DNA of 64,000 nt. Origin: Polyporus tsugae. Taxonomy: Eukaryota > Basidiomycota > Agaricomycetes > Polyporales > Polyporaceae. Position 1 is the first letter of the stretch; each line of letters begins with the position of its first letter. A program made the position numbers and the translations under genes. The stretch spans positions 1,803,001 through 1,867,000 of the forward strand of contig JAHRBS010000012.1 of the NCBI GenBank assembly GCA_024305745.1. The letters are read 5' to 3'. Under the pieces are notes generated by a model. The model ran no database searches and was not told the DNA's origin. It worked only from the letters and a program-made list of their open reading frames with translations. This document shows positions 36,137-48,376 of this stretch, piece by piece.

Positions 36137-36740
36137 GAACTATTACAGTAGCCGCAGCGATTACATGACTCGGATGGAAACCGTAACTATCCGACAACTC
36201 CATCCGTCCCCTGGGACTATTGGGAGAAAACTTTGGTTAGCATTTCTGTATCCTCTTGATGCGACCCGAGTGCTCGTACCTAGTCCGCGTCAGGTGGGTT
36301 AGCTGTAGCTGAAAGTTTGTCCATCATGGAGCCAGCCTGAGACTCGGAGCGACCATACCTTCGAGGCCGAGTTTCTGGATTTAGCGCCTGCACTCCCACA
36401 TTCCCACCCTGCGCTTGTGGAGGAAATCCGACGTCCTGCCGCGTGCGCACGCAGTTGGTAATCACAAAGGCACTTTGGTTGAAAGCGGGACCAGCACGCA
36501 TTGGTACTGAACCGGAAATGACGTCCCAAACCCGCAATAGCAAGCATATGTTAGTCCAGTATTGTCCGCAAGGAGATGGGAACTATGTGCAAGACAGTAT
36601 CGACAATGATATGTATACAGATAGGCAGTACATCCTTTCGCCACATGCTCGTAAGTCGCAAAGTCACAGACGCGTGAAAGTGAGCAGTCGTATGGGGAGG
36701 TTTTTTGGTTTTTTTTGGTGCCAATCAACGCAACGCGAAT
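36137..36740. other. Intergenic between F-box and MATE genes
   Basis: Contains the F-box promoter and the MATE 3' UTR. A T-rich tract (ggttttttttgg region, about 36700-36720) lies just downstream of the MATE stop. No gene seen. Confidence 0.5.
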
Positions 36741-39263
36741 CTACGCTTCGCCATCGTCCGCAGCCTTGCGGTCCGCCTCTAGCCGGATGCGTACCTTCTC
36801 CACTTCGCGCTCCCAGTCTGTATTCAGGCAGAGCCAGACGCCGACCGCGGCACAGTACACGAGCGAGACAGTAAGGCCGATCCAGAGACCGTCCAGTTCC
36901 ATATTCCGCCAGAATGCCAGCCAGATCCCGAACGGGATGCCTGCGGGTGACATGGGAAATACGTGTCAGTCCCGAGTAGCGGCAGGAAGGAAGTGCGGGC
37001 AGAAGAACAGAAGGGAGGAGCTGAGGACGCACCGATAACGTAGTACGCGCTCAGGTTGAGCAACGCGCCTGTGAATTGCTTGCCTACGGCGCGCAAGACA
37101 CCGGCCGTGACTGCGCTTAGGCCGTCAAAGACCTGGAAAAGAGCGACCAGAGGTAGGATCGATGCGACGAGGGAGACAACGGCTGTGATGGGGACTAGCA
37201 TTAGCTCTCTAATGTTCGGCATCTGGAATCGGAGGATGACGTACACGGATCGTCGTTGAACAAATGGGCCCACGAATGCCTGAAGATCATGAACATGGTG
37301 CTGCATTTGGATACGCAATGAGTCCAATATGAATGGAACAAGCCTGAAAGAGAAACGGACCTCCAAACAGCGCTGATGACGAGTGACATGAGGATGGCAC
37401 ACTTCGCCGCGACGTCAGCCCGCTTGGCGTTTTCTTCCCCAAGGAGGTTACCAATGCTGCCATGAATGTTAGAAGGGGTCCGATCATACCCAGGATTGGC
37501 ACTCTTACCGAACAGATGACGCCACGCCGAGAGCGAACGGCCCCTGATACGTTGTCGAGGCGGAAACGAGCAAAACGGATTGCGTCGCAAGTGCGGTGGG
37601 TCCAAGTCTGCATACTTCTGTCAGAGTCGAAATGACAGCGGCGCACCAAAACAGAACTCACTGGCTGGCGGCGACTAGTGAAAGGAAACTCGTTAGTCTC
37701 GTATACAATTCGAGTAGAGGAAGCGACACTCACGGCCTACAAGTTCCCAGGACCACCACTCGCTCGCCACTTGTCCCACGCCCGAAAGACCGAGCTGGAC
37801 CAAAACTCCCAGACTGGTGAAGCAGCGCATAGACAATGGATGCCACGCCGTCTTCGGCACGAAGAAAATGCCATATAAAATGGACAGAATGGAGATAAGG
37901 TTGAACGAAATGGCGGTCGCAATGGGGGCGCCGATGAAGCCGAGTCGGACTGGCTCAGGGCCCCACACTGTCCGAACGTGTCTCAGTAATAGTTAGCTAG
38001 AGGAACGTTAGCGGCGTACCAAGTAGATAGTTGAGCAGTGCGTTCACAGGTGCCACCCCAAGGATGATTCGTGTGGGTACGGCGAAGAGACCTGTCCGAT
38101 GGCGGATGAGACGTGGTCATGGGCATTATGGCGCTGGGTAACGACAAACCTTGCGATTGGAAATAGCGGCGCGATATCGCATTGAATGCGTAAGCAGGAA
38201 GTCCGAAAGACGCGTACTTCAGATAGATAGACGCAAACCGGGCCACCTCAGGCTCTTGCTTGAGGAAGAGCAAGATGCTTTCCGAACTCCACCAGACGAA
38301 CATGATAGGCTGTTACCATTAGAGGAATGTTGTCAGACCCGATGACCTGACATGAGGCGCGCGGCGTGGCATATGTCACTCACCACAAGGGCGGCTGCCA
38401 TTACGACGGCTATAATGGACAGATCAAGTCAGAACGTGTGAGACACCGAGGAATGGTGCTAGGCGCGGCGGAAGTTGAAACGACCATGTCTCGCCAGCGT
38501 TCAGACAGACACTCACCCATACGCTGGGACCAAAGGCCCACCAGCTGGGGCTGGGAGGATGTCCACGCACTAGGAAGCATAGTGTCCAGTGTACTTGCGA
38601 AACCTTGGATGATACTGAATCCCGAGACGCTGGCGGTCATCGAGCCAAGCGTCGAGGCGGCGAGAGCAGTGGTAGACAAGTGTCCGATCGAAATGACCGA
38701 AGCTACGACGAGCGAGTACTCAAACAAATGAGTCCTACGTACACACAAGTCAGTACAAAGGGAGCATAAGGTTGGGGGACGTGAACGTACCCAAACACAG
38801 GGAGGGTGTATTTCATCAGAATCGTCATCTCCTCCCTGAACATGTCGCCTAACCGCACCGTATCGTCGTCCGCTCCCGTGTCGCATTCTTCCTCGATGCG
38901 CGGAACAGGTGGGGCAAGCAGCGGCGTGTTTTCGGTGGGCCCCTTGAGGTGTGGGCCTGAGCGGTGACCATACTTGTCTGGGAGGGGACTCATGATGGGG
39001 TTGAAAGGTGGGAGGTGAGAGTTGGGGAAACTACTACGACGGTGGGGTGGTGGCCGGCTACCGCCGTTGGCGTGAATGGGTACCCCGGAATCTTCATCTT
39101 CTTGTTCGTCGATGTACGAGGAGGGCGCGACACTGCTCGCTTCGGCTTGTTCGCTCGCGCCCGGCGTGACAGCGTCGGGTTCAGCGGCAGAGTAGCGCGA
39201 AAGCAACGCGTAGTCCGACGGCAGCGAGGAGGGGGTGGAATAGTGGACGTATGTGAAGGACAT
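36741..39263 (-). CDS. MATE family efflux transporter
   Basis: Start at 39263 gives MSFTYVHYSTPSSLPSDY, followed by a hydrophilic N-terminus of about 150 residues, rich in Ser/Pro and ending REEMTILMKYTLPVFG, where TM1 begins. Later exons encode SLVVASVISIGHLSTTALAA, GFSIIQGFASTLDTMLPSAW (typical of MATE helices 2-3), SIYLKYASFGLPAYAFNAIS with the RRYFQSQG motif, RLGFIGAPIATAISFNLISI, IGNLLGEENAKRADVAAK (the MatE hallmark), LPLVALFQVFDGLSAVTAGV with LRAVGKQ, and IPFGIWLAFWRNMELDGLW. This is two MatE repeats and 12 TMs, typical of fungal vacuolar or plasma-membrane multidrug/toxin exporters such as ERC1. The stop is at 36741-36743. At least eight introns. It shares its promoter region with SAM50. 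Confidence 0.92.
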
Positions 39264-39557
39264 TGTGGTGTCGACCCAGCCGAGTTCCGCGCTCGACAAG
39301 GGCTTTGAACACCGACAAATGTTGAAACAAGTTCCGCGTCGGCTTAAAGTAATCGGCCCGTGTCCCGGCTCCGCATGAACCGCTCGCACGTCATTGGTCC
39401 TGGGCGTTGACCAAATGAATGTTAGTCATTAGTAAACAAGTCAACTTACCGAGAGCTATGGCGATAAGCACACTGTTATTGGATATTGAAGTCCGCTAAG
39501 ACCGGTAAGCCTTGCGATTCGCCGACTCTCTCTTATTACCACCTCACCCTCTAACTT
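39264..39557. promoter_or_regulatory. Bidirectional promoter region MATE / SAM50
   Basis: 294 bp separates the divergent start codons of the MATE gene and SAM50. Both promoters must lie here unless they reach into the genes. No specific factor site was identified. Confidence 0.6.
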
Positions 39558-41644
39558 ATGGCCGACGCGGAGCCTACGGTTCCCCCACTACAACCCCCTC
39601 TCCAAAACACATCCTCGCCTCGCGACCTGGAACCGGATGCCGCCGACATAGAGAGATACAAGAAGTGGTGGGAGGAGCGCAAGCTGAGGAAGCTGCGCGG
39701 CCAGCACGAGAGCGCCTTCGTCCAGCTGTCGCAACTGGTGAGTATATTGTCCTGTCCATCCTTGCGTGTGTCGTTGACTGGCATTTTTATGCGCTGGGAA
39801 GATCAATGAGAACCTCCCAGCCCCTTTGAACATCGCGTCAGTGCGCGTCCGCGGCGCCGTACGGACACGCGAGTCCTTCCTCGGATCCCTCATCGACCCT
39901 TACCTTGCCCCATCTCCGGATGAGCCGCAAACACTCGGCACAGCCCTACGCAAAACCAAGGAGATCAAGAGTCTACTCGAGGAAACCGACCTGTTCAGCC
40001 ACGTCGAGGCCGTCATCGACAGGACCCGCCTCGCGCTCGCACATCCGGATGATATCGACGTGATTTTTCTGGCGAAAGAGAAGGGGAGGTACTTCTTGAA
40101 CACGAGTACACAAGTGGGGAACAATGAGGGTGGAGCGGTGAGTGGACGTCTTTGCTTGGGGTTGACCGTGAAGAGTTGGAAGTCGTGTTCCGGACTCCCC
40201 CGTATGTAGGAAGACGAACCCTCACCCCCAAAGGGGGAAGTCGTCATCCTGAAGCCGGGCCCATAAGACGTAATGCATGAGGCCTTTGCACTGGGATTGT
40301 TCGCGTGTTCGGGACCGATGCACATTTCCAAGCGACGCACGTTCGTGTGACGCCCCTTTCCCACTCCCAGGACGCATTTAGCCAAGTGCGCGATGCTCAT
40401 GAGTAGTTACTGACGAACCTTCTTGCATTACAGAGTGCAACATGTCGCGTGCGCAATGCGTTTGGCGGCGCGGAGACTTTCGAGGCGAACGTCGCGTTCG
40501 CGACGAAGACACGGATGTCGTTCAACGCGTCACTATCCAAGCCGCTCAGCTCGGACTTGAAAACGCGCGGAGAGGTCGCCTTGTTCGGTCTGGAACGCGA
40601 CAACTCGAGCTTCGCGAGCAGTTCCGAGGGTCTGCGTGGTCTCAGGGCAGTCGTCAGGGTGAGCTAGGTCAGTTCCATCTTCCATAGTGTGTTATGGATA
40701 GCTCACACGGCCCCATGTATGCGTGTTGCAGACAGGGATACTTCCGACCGGTTCACATGAATTTGGGTACGAAGCCGTCCTGAGGCAGATCAGCAACCTC
40801 GCGCCTTCAGCATCGGTCAGCATGCGCGAAGCTGCTGGCCAATCTGTCAAGTCCTCCGTCTACCACTCTTGGACGCGGGACACCCGTGACGATAAGATCC
40901 TTGGTACGCGGGGATCTTACACGAAGTTGTTCCACGAGTTAGCAGGCGCGGGAGGAGACACGTCCTTCTACAAGGCGGAAGCACATGGGCGGCTCGCCCG
41001 TTCAATTTTCCCTGGTGTGGTACGTTCCTGTGCACGCAGCTCGCAGAAATCACGATGCTAATCATGAACCGTTTTCCCTAGACGCTGTCGTTAGCTGCGC
41101 GCACCGGCGCCGTCTGGAACTTCGGGAGACAGTCGTACTTCTCGGATCGATTCCAGTTAGGTGGTCCAGTGAGCGTGCGGATGTTCCGCATGAATGGCAT
41201 GGGCCCTCACGATGGTGGTAAGTTTAGATTTATTTCCTTCCATACACATCCTGATTTCTGAACGTTTGCCCCGCAGTGGATTCTCTCGGAGGCAACCTGT
41301 ATTGGTCTGCGGGCGCTAGCCTGATCTCCGACTTCCCTCGCAAGCCACACTGGCCTGTCAAAACACACCTTTTTCTCAATGCCGGCCGGCTTGACATCAT
41401 GGACAAGTGTATGTCGCATGGGATCTTGGTTTGACAAAGACTCATTGTCGTTTTCACAGCCCGCCCATTACTTGACAACGTATTGTCGAGTATATCCAAA
41501 CCGTCCATCTCCGCTGGTGTAGGACTCGTGTACAAACTAGATCCCGTCCGTGTAGAGGTCAACTTCGGCGTCCCGCTAGTCGCGAGTAAGGGCGACGGGG
41601 TGCGGAAGGGGTTCCAAGTCGGCATTGGCCTGGACTTCCTGTGA
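39558..41644 (+). CDS. SAM50: SAM50/Tob55, mitochondrial outer-membrane beta-barrel assembly
   Basis: Exon 1 (39558-39737) encodes an acidic, Pro-rich N-terminus and a helical segment (RYKKWWEERKLRKLRGQ). Exon 2 (39802-40137) holds the POTRA-like domain (APLNIASVRVRGAVRTRESF; ETDLFSHVEAVID). After a 296-bp intron, exon 3 starts at 40434 and begins the Omp85 barrel (RVRNAFGGAETFEANVAFAT). Later exons give further alternating strands (VYHSWTRDTRDDKILGTRG; DRFQLGGPVSVRMFRMNGMG, the conserved loop-6-like region; NLYWSAGASLISDFP). The C-terminus VRKGFQVGIGLDFL ends with an aromatic-type beta signal. SAM50 folds and inserts beta-barrel proteins such as Tom40 and porin. Domain order and the final beta signal are complete, so it is expected to be functional. 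The stop is at 41642-41644. Confidence 0.93.
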
Positions 41645-41904
41645 CGTGACAGTCGGTGCGATTCGCTCGAATATACCGTCCCTTAAATGCACTATGTTAG
41701 CCACTACAAGGAGCCACCGCGTTTGTTATGCTGGCGTTGCTAGCGAGCCATGATCTCCGCTTTGTTCTTTCTGGATGCGGCCTTTGTTGGAGGTTATATT
41801 TAAGGCCCTCCAGCGTACCTTAGTTCCCTCAGCTCTCCCTTTCCTGACATCGCAGACTCGCCACCGGCACTCGAACCCAATAACCGAAGATTATCCGTCC
41901 GCAA

Positions 41905-42534
41905 ATGTGTTACTACGAAGTCCCGGTGATCCAGTGGCTGCCTTGCGGTCACGCTCGATCCATCGCTGCGGTACGGCGGTACTGCAACTTCGAGCAAGAT
42001 TTATCCATTCCACCTAGCTCTCGCATTGCCCTCCCCGAGACATGCGCGTCACCGGAGTACTTCGAATGTCGTATCCCCGTTCAAGCGCTATGTCCAGGCT
42101 GTGCCTGGGCTGATTACCATTCCCGTGTGGAACAGGCAACCGCCCTTTTCGGGCCAGAGGTATTTCCATTCGTCCAGAGGCCACCATATCTGATTCCTTT
42201 GTACAGGGACAGCAGCTGGCCAGAGCAGTCGGGGCTCATTGGGTTGGGACCGACCCCGGTGGAGTTCGGAGACGAGGAGCGCAGGGCCCGGGTCGCGGAG
42301 TGGGTCCTGTTGCAGACGCAGTACCGGTACGAAGGGGTTCAAAGGAGCAGTCTGTGCGCGATGAGTGGCGCGTCCGTCGAATGTCTGCCTCCTGGGTGGA
42401 TAGAGAGGACACGGACGCGCTTGATGGTCCCGCTGAGGCTACCAGCTCATCAAGATGCTGACAATGCACGTATCGGGGCGGGACAAGAGGAGTGGCCGGA
42501 ACGACGCGGATTCGGAGAGGGTTGGAGAGGCTGA
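41905..42534 (+). CDS. Hypothetical Cys-containing protein
   Basis: Single open exon of 209 residues starting MCYYEVPVIQWLPCGH. Spaced cysteines and a histidine (C2, CGH, RYC, ETC, FEC, LCPGC) could bind a metal, resembling small fungal proteins with a similar CxY...W..CGH start; this resemblance is from memory and not tested. The C-terminal half is Glu/Arg-rich, with no signal peptide or TM segment. The frame stays open for 630 nt without a splice requirement. It lies alone between SAM50 and the OPT gene. I do not recognise its function. Confidence 0.5.
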   Translation: MCYYEVPVIQWLPCGHARSIAAVRRYCNFEQDLSIPPSSRIALPETCASPEYFECRIPVQALCPGCAWADYHSRVEQATALFGPEVFPFVQRPPYLIPLYRDSSWPEQSGLIGLGPTPVEFGDEERRARVAEWVLLQTQYRYEGVQRSSLCAMSGASVECLPPGWIERTRTRLMVPLRLPAHQDADNARIGAGQEEWPERRGFGEGWRG

Positions 42535-43421
42535 CGTCGTCGAAGGTCAGTAGCCATCTCGGCCACCTACTAGCGGACACCTGCTTAATGGTGACTTTAT
42601 CTACTTAGGCTACCGTCGCAGTGGTGGTCCGGGAAGCGGGTTCCCGTGGGGAGCAGGGGGGGTAAGGGAAGAAGTGTAAGTGCGATCTACGCATGTGTAG
42701 TCAATTCAAGAAGTTGATGCTTATCGGGTTGTCATCGCATGCAGGATACGCTAGCAAGCCGGCAGTTCTGAGTTCTGCCCTGGGCAATGATAAGCCCTGT
42801 ACCTATCGCTGGGACATTCCGAACGGTCCTGTCTCTCATTCGTGCGTCGCAGTTGTATATCGTTAACGTTCATGTACGACTACGAATGGCAGCATCTGCT
42901 ATTTGCGTTGGTGAACCTTGGGCTCACTAGGGATTCCTGGACCATCATTGTGTCTCTGGGGATCTAGTGTTCTGTCGGCGAGCTTGCGATTGCACGAATT
43001 CCCTTCTTTTGGGGACCGGCGCTCGAGATACTTCCATTCATTCTTCCGGCGCGCTTTGCGTCCTGCACTCGATCCAGGTCGCGTGCTACATCGCATACGC
43101 ACTGATTACACCGTGATTGTGAGTGGGATATATTTTTTCTGCGGCATGTTCTAGTCTGATGGCCGTTCTAATCCACCAGAGATAAGTAGGTCACGGACGC
43201 GAACCTCTTATCGCGCCGTCCTTCGCTCGTCCGGATAGCGGCTGATCCTTTGCGCTATAGCGCTCCAAACCAGGCTTCGCAGCTATATATTCTTTCCCGA
43301 ATGCCATGCGTATTCGTCGACGAACACACGGCATTGGGTCACCGGGACTCTTCCCCTTCCAGCTGCTGATTTTCCTCTGGGATCGGTCTTGCTCGCCTTC
43401 TTGCTCGCCTAGACAACGACA
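42535..43421. other. Intergenic upstream of OPT gene
   Basis: No coding exon recognised. The last part (43200-43421) probably holds the OPT promoter and 5' UTR. Confidence 0.45.
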
Positions 43422-46400
43422 ATGGACGTGCACAACAACGGCGCCCTCCCCGCGACTCCGGAGCTTAGGCGTTCTGAGTCTCTGAGCTCGACGGAGAAGC
43501 AACTTCACGTTCAGGACGCGAAGGATAAGGCCGATGTCGAGTCGTTCGAAGCCATTCGCGAGGATGTTGACGAGACGATCATCAAGAAGGATGAGGACGT
43601 CGCTTTGGAGGTGCGTTTCCTTTCCTTGCCCCTCACCTGTGCAGTGTCTTGACTCGGTGTTCGGTGCTGTAGGTCATCTCGGCTGACGACGACCCGACCC
43701 TGCCTGTGTTCACGCTGAGGACGGTGTTCTTGGGCATCGGTCTCTCTGCATTCACTTCGGTGCTTGCGACGATATATACATTCAAGCCCCAGGTGAGCGC
43801 CCTCGTTACGCTCAGTAGCTCTTGGCTTCGTGCTGAGCTCGGACGCCACAGAACGCGACTGTCTCGCAATTATTTTGTTTAATCATTGCCTACCTCCTAG
43901 GTACGGCAATGCATAGTGCGTGTTTCCCTTTCATAATTCTGCGTTTCAGTTCCCGAAGCTTTCAATCTAGGCATGATGCCGACTACTGGGTATTGGCGTT
44001 ACCTAAATCCGGGACCATTTAATATCAAGGGTATGCCGTTGTTGCCGCTTTGCGCACTGCCCTTTCTCTGACCTCACTGGTAGAGCACACTGCGATCGTC
44101 ATCATGGCTTCCACCGCATCTACTGTTGCTGTGGCCATGGAGGTTATCGCCGCTCTCGGTAGAGAACCCATTCCATAGCAGGAGCTTCTACCATGTTCTG
44201 ACCGACTCTCCAGATTTGTTCTACAATATCAAGTTGAATCCAGCTTTGGCGATTTTCCAGATCTTTGCTAGCCAGATGATCGGCTATGGCATCGCGGGTC
44301 TCCGTGAGCAACCATACCCAACTTCGTAAGAGCTACGCTGACACTGCTCCAGTTCGCACTCTCCTGGTCTACCCGACCTAGTACGTTGCATACTTTCGGT
44401 TGTGTACATGCGTCATTAACGGCGATGCCGAACAGTGCTTTCTACCCGACGTACATCTCGGTCGTGAACTTGCTCCAAAGCCTGCACTTCGGTGGGGTGC
44501 TAAACCACAAAAAACGGCATGTTCTTATTTCGGCATTGTAAGAAAAAAGAAGTTCTAAAGTCACTTGTGAATAGCCGCTACTTCTGGATCGTGTTCACCG
44601 CGATCTTCCTCTGGGAATGGTGCGTGGTTGTTCGGATACAGCAAGTCATGCAAATAGCTCACGGCCACGTCCAGGATTCCTCAGTACCCCTTTCCCCTCC
44701 TAACGGCCATCTCTATCATTTGCCTGGTGGACAACGGACGGCACACGTTCGTAAGGAACCTATTCGGTGCTGGCTCGAGCAACGAGGGCATTGGTCTTCT
44801 TAGCTTCAGCACCAGCTGGACTCTCATTACTCAAGGCAACCCATTGGTTTGGCCACTGCGTACCCGTACGTAATAATCCACCGTTTGATGTACCCTGATA
44901 TAACTGATGTATGATATAATAAAAACAGAGGTCAACTCGTACGGTAAGTCGTAATTTCGGCTTTATTCCCTCTCCTATCTCACCCTTCAATCTAGTCGGC
45001 ATGGCGTTGGGATATATCATCTTGACAGCCTGTTACTACACCAATGTCTTCAACGGCCGCGATATCCTCTGGATGTCGCAGTCGCTCTTCAACGACGAAG
45101 GAGGATCGTACAATCAATCCGCCATTCTCACGCCGCAAAACACTCTCGATTCCAGCAAGCTCGATTCCGTCGGTCTCCCGCGGTACACAACCACCTACGC
45201 GATCTCGCAGATGTGCTACAACTTCAGTCTGGGTGCTGCCATCGTCCACGTTCTGCTCTGGAACTGGGGCGAGCTCTCCAAGGCTTTCGGAAAGATGCGC
45301 TTCTTGCGATCGTCGCAAGGTATCGATGACCCTCATTACCAAGGTATGTAGCGGATGAACCGTCCTCGAGGTTATGACTGCGCTAACTCAGGAGACGCGA
45401 CGCGCAGCGATGAAGAAGTACAAGGAAGTCCCGCAATGGTGGTACCTCCTACTTCTCGTTGGTGCCGTTGTGATCGGCATTGGCTGTAGCGTACGTGGTT
45501 GTGTTTTATGGTGTTATTATCTCATCTCATGGTTGCACTTCGCACAGTACAACAAGGGCGATTGGCTTCTTCCTGCGTGGAGTATCATCCTGTTCACAAT
45601 CATTAGCGGCGTCATCGCGATCTGCATTGGTTTCAGTATGTCTTTCCTTCCGTCATCGTGCTGGACATCTCCTGACGATTATCCGCGTTACAAGTTGCCG
45701 CAACGACGGGTTTCAGCATTCAGATTAAGCATGCGATGAACATTCTCTCCGCGTTCGTGCACCCGGGAAAGCCTGTGTAAGTTGGCCTTGCCGTAACGCC
45801 GCCGCCCCGACCCTTCTAACCCACATCAAATGTTATAAAGTGCAGTCATGTACGTCAACCTGTATGGTAATAGCACGGCATACCAGTGCCTCTACATGCT
45901 TCAAGACCTCAAGCTCGGCCAGTACACCAAGCTTCCTCCGCGCGCGACGTTCGCCGCGCAGATGGCCGGATCCATCATTGGGTCGATCTTCAACTACACA
46001 AGTAAATGTTCCCCCATACCCTTCGCGCAGTCGAACAGTGCTTAACCTCGAGTCAGTGATGATCACGATTGTCAACAACAACCGAGCGGCCCTCATCGAT
46101 CCCGTAGGCACCCGTGTGGTTCGTCGACCCTCTTCTCTGTGTACAGCTTCACGAAGACTAACGAAGTTCCCCGCAGTGGAGCGGCTGGATCATCCAAGGC
46201 TACAACTCCTCGTCCGTCGCGCTCGGCGCGTTCGGCAAGGAGCTCTTCACGTACGGCAAACCCTACTCCCTCATCGGGTTCGCCTTCTTCATCGGCCTCT
46301 CCTTCCCGGTCCCCTTCTGGCTCGCGCACAAGCTCGCGAAGAAGGGCTCGTGGATCGCGCGCGCCGCCGAGTCCGTGAACACGCCCATCATCTCGCTCTA

Positions 46401-46750
46401 CATCGGCTACCTCCCGTACTCGGTCAACGGCCAGTGGTGGTCGTGCGTCGTGATCGGCGTCCTGTCGCAGTGGTGGGCGCGCACGCGCCGCCCGAAGTGG
46501 TTCAAGAAGTACAACTACTTGACCTCGGCCGCGCTCGATGGCGGGAGCCAGGTCATTCTGTTCATCCTGAGCTTTGCGGTGTTCGGCGCGGGCGGGAATG
46601 CTGTTGAGTTCCCCAACTGGTGAGTGCATATACTCATATGTGATGCCGCGAGCCTCCGTGGGCGTAGATCAGAGGCTGACGGTGGCGCCACGCAGGTGGG
46701 GTAACCCTTCAAACCTGTCGGTAGACAGGTGCGCCTTGACGGATGGGTGA
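43422..46750 (+). CDS. Oligopeptide transporter (OPT family)
   Basis: Many-exon gene starting at 43422 with a hydrophilic, acidic N-terminus (about 80 residues) before TM1 (LRTVFLGIGLSAFTSVLATI). The OPT hallmark NPGPFNIKEH appears at about 44010, joined across an intron. Other conserved blocks are YPTYISVVNLLQSLHF, QYPFPLLTAISIICLVDNG, a Gly/Leu-rich block with FSTSWTLITQGNPLVWPL, a TM segment VPQWWYLLLLVGAVVIGIG, HAMNILSAFVHPGKPVA, and the KLPPR motif (KLGQYTKLPPRATFAAQMAG), the family's KIPPR signature. C-terminal TMs include KPYSLIGFAFFIGLSFPVPF and IGVLSQWWARTRRPKWFKKY. This matches fungal proton-coupled tetra/pentapeptide or siderophore-type OPT carriers of the plasma membrane. The stop is at 46748-46750. 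One intron near 44516-44573 may use a GC donor, which would restore KKRRYFW. Confidence 0.92.
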
Positions 46751-46808
46751 TGAAATGATTAGCAGAAGATTCTTGTACAAGTTGTGCATTGTTATGTTAT
46801 AGTTCACG

Positions 46809-48376
46809 TTATCCCGAGGACTGCATTTTTTTTCGTATCGCTTCCGGGACCTGCGCGAATACGTCTTCGACATGTGCAAGGTATGTATCTGTATTCTGGT
46901 CTTGGATGTTGCCAGGTGGGACGTCGAGTGTGAACGATGGCGCGTAGAGCGGAAACGCTCCATGGTCGGGTATGTCAGCTTCGGGAAATAGAGGGCGCTG
47001 AAGCTGAGTAGGACAGTTCACAGTTAGCTGAGCTCGTCGCTCGAGAAGCATCTAAGCGTACCGCGATGGAGGTAAGATAGGTCCACGCTCGCGCGACATT
47101 GGGAGAGTTATAACCGCCTAGGGTGGCACCATCAGGAATTTGGATGGCGCGATAGAGTGCGAAATGTCATACCACCTCCGAGCAGCAGCGTTGCAGACTG
47201 CCAACCACATACTTGGCCAATACACCACCCCATGCTCCCTTCACCATCCAGAGACCAGTTCCACGTTGCGTAGGGATCACCGGCAAGGCCGTCCGCACCG
47301 CATTGCACCACGACATAGTGAGGCTGAAACACGTCCTTGACACGCTCGACTAGTGGCCATATGCGATGGAAAGTCTTGTTGGACGCGCCTCGCTCTAAGG
47401 GCAGAGACAAAGTGAATGGGTCGAAGTCGGGATCGGAGGGGTCTGTCAACGCGGCGAGGGTTGATGGTGGGAAGAAGCCGGGGGCGGTGTGGTGGATGGA
47501 GAAGGTGAGCACTTGGGGAGATGACGACCCGGCTGAGGACCCAAGGAAAGCTTCGGAGACTCCGTCCGAGAAATGCAAGTCGAAATCAAGGTACATGACT
47601 CGAGGCTTCAGCAGTGGTCGCTCTTGCGTCGCTGTCAGCGCACGCTTCAGGGTGAGGATGGCGAGAACGCAGTCGGCGACGTAGCAAAATCCCGACGCTT
47701 GTGCTTTCTGAGCATGATGCCTGTCAACGGCATGAGTATGCGAGCGACAGACAGAGGATGGCGTTAGACCTGCCACCGTCCCAGCAAATGGAAACATCCG
47801 CCGAGTCCTCTTTCAATGCTTTAGCGGCTGTATGACGGGCGCAAACATAATTAGTACAATAAAGTAGAAGGTATTGCAAGATCTACCTGCCAATGTTGCT
47901 CCCGCCACCAAACGGACGTAATCCGGCAAATGAGGGAAGGTTGGACAGTCCTGACCCCGGCTTAAGCTTAAGTGACCGCATATAGTCTAACAGTCGAACG
48001 TAAAACGTACCTCCTCCAGCCCGTATTCTGTTTGCTGTGAATCGTCTGTAGCCCCGTCCACTTCACCTGTCAGGAGCCGTTCTAGATAGTCGCGGTCATG
48101 GTAAGCGGAGAGGTCTCTAAACTGTGCCGGTGAAGGTCGCAACGTCTGCAACTTGACAGTTTTATCATCTCCTTTGGTCTCAAATAGTCCGAATGCCTGT
48201 ACTAGTTTATGCACTAGGAAGGAACGGTTCGGATTGGAAGGTAACCGAGAGGATATCTGCGATGTCAAGTTAGATGTCATATGCGAAGTGGGAAGGAGGC
48301 ATGGACCAACCTTGACTAATTCGTTCGATACAACGTATGCCACCCTTCTTAACTTATGCGGTTCTTCTTCATGCAT
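46809..48376 (-). CDS. Class I histone deacetylase (HOS1/HDAC8-like)
   Basis: Start at 48376 (MHEEEPHKLRRVAYVVSNEL). The first intron restores SNELVK-ISSRLPSNPNRSF, a class I HDAC N-terminus. Later exons provide WDGGRHHAQKAQASGFCYVA with the two catalytic histidines, YLDFDLHFSDGVSEAF with the zinc-ligand Asp and His, VLTFSIHHTAPGFFPPS, VVQCGADGLAGDPYATWNW with the third zinc ligand, and LLLGGG joined to GYNSPNVARAW with the catalytic Tyr. The C-terminus is short and ends at 46809-46811. Zinc ligands, His pair and Tyr are all kept. The usual second His of HHGDG is Phe here and Gly is Ser. It would deacetylate histone or other lysines in the nucleus; its closest class is HOS1/HDAC8-like by layout (inference). 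It is tail-to-tail with the OPT gene, with only 57 bp between stops. Confidence 0.9.
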
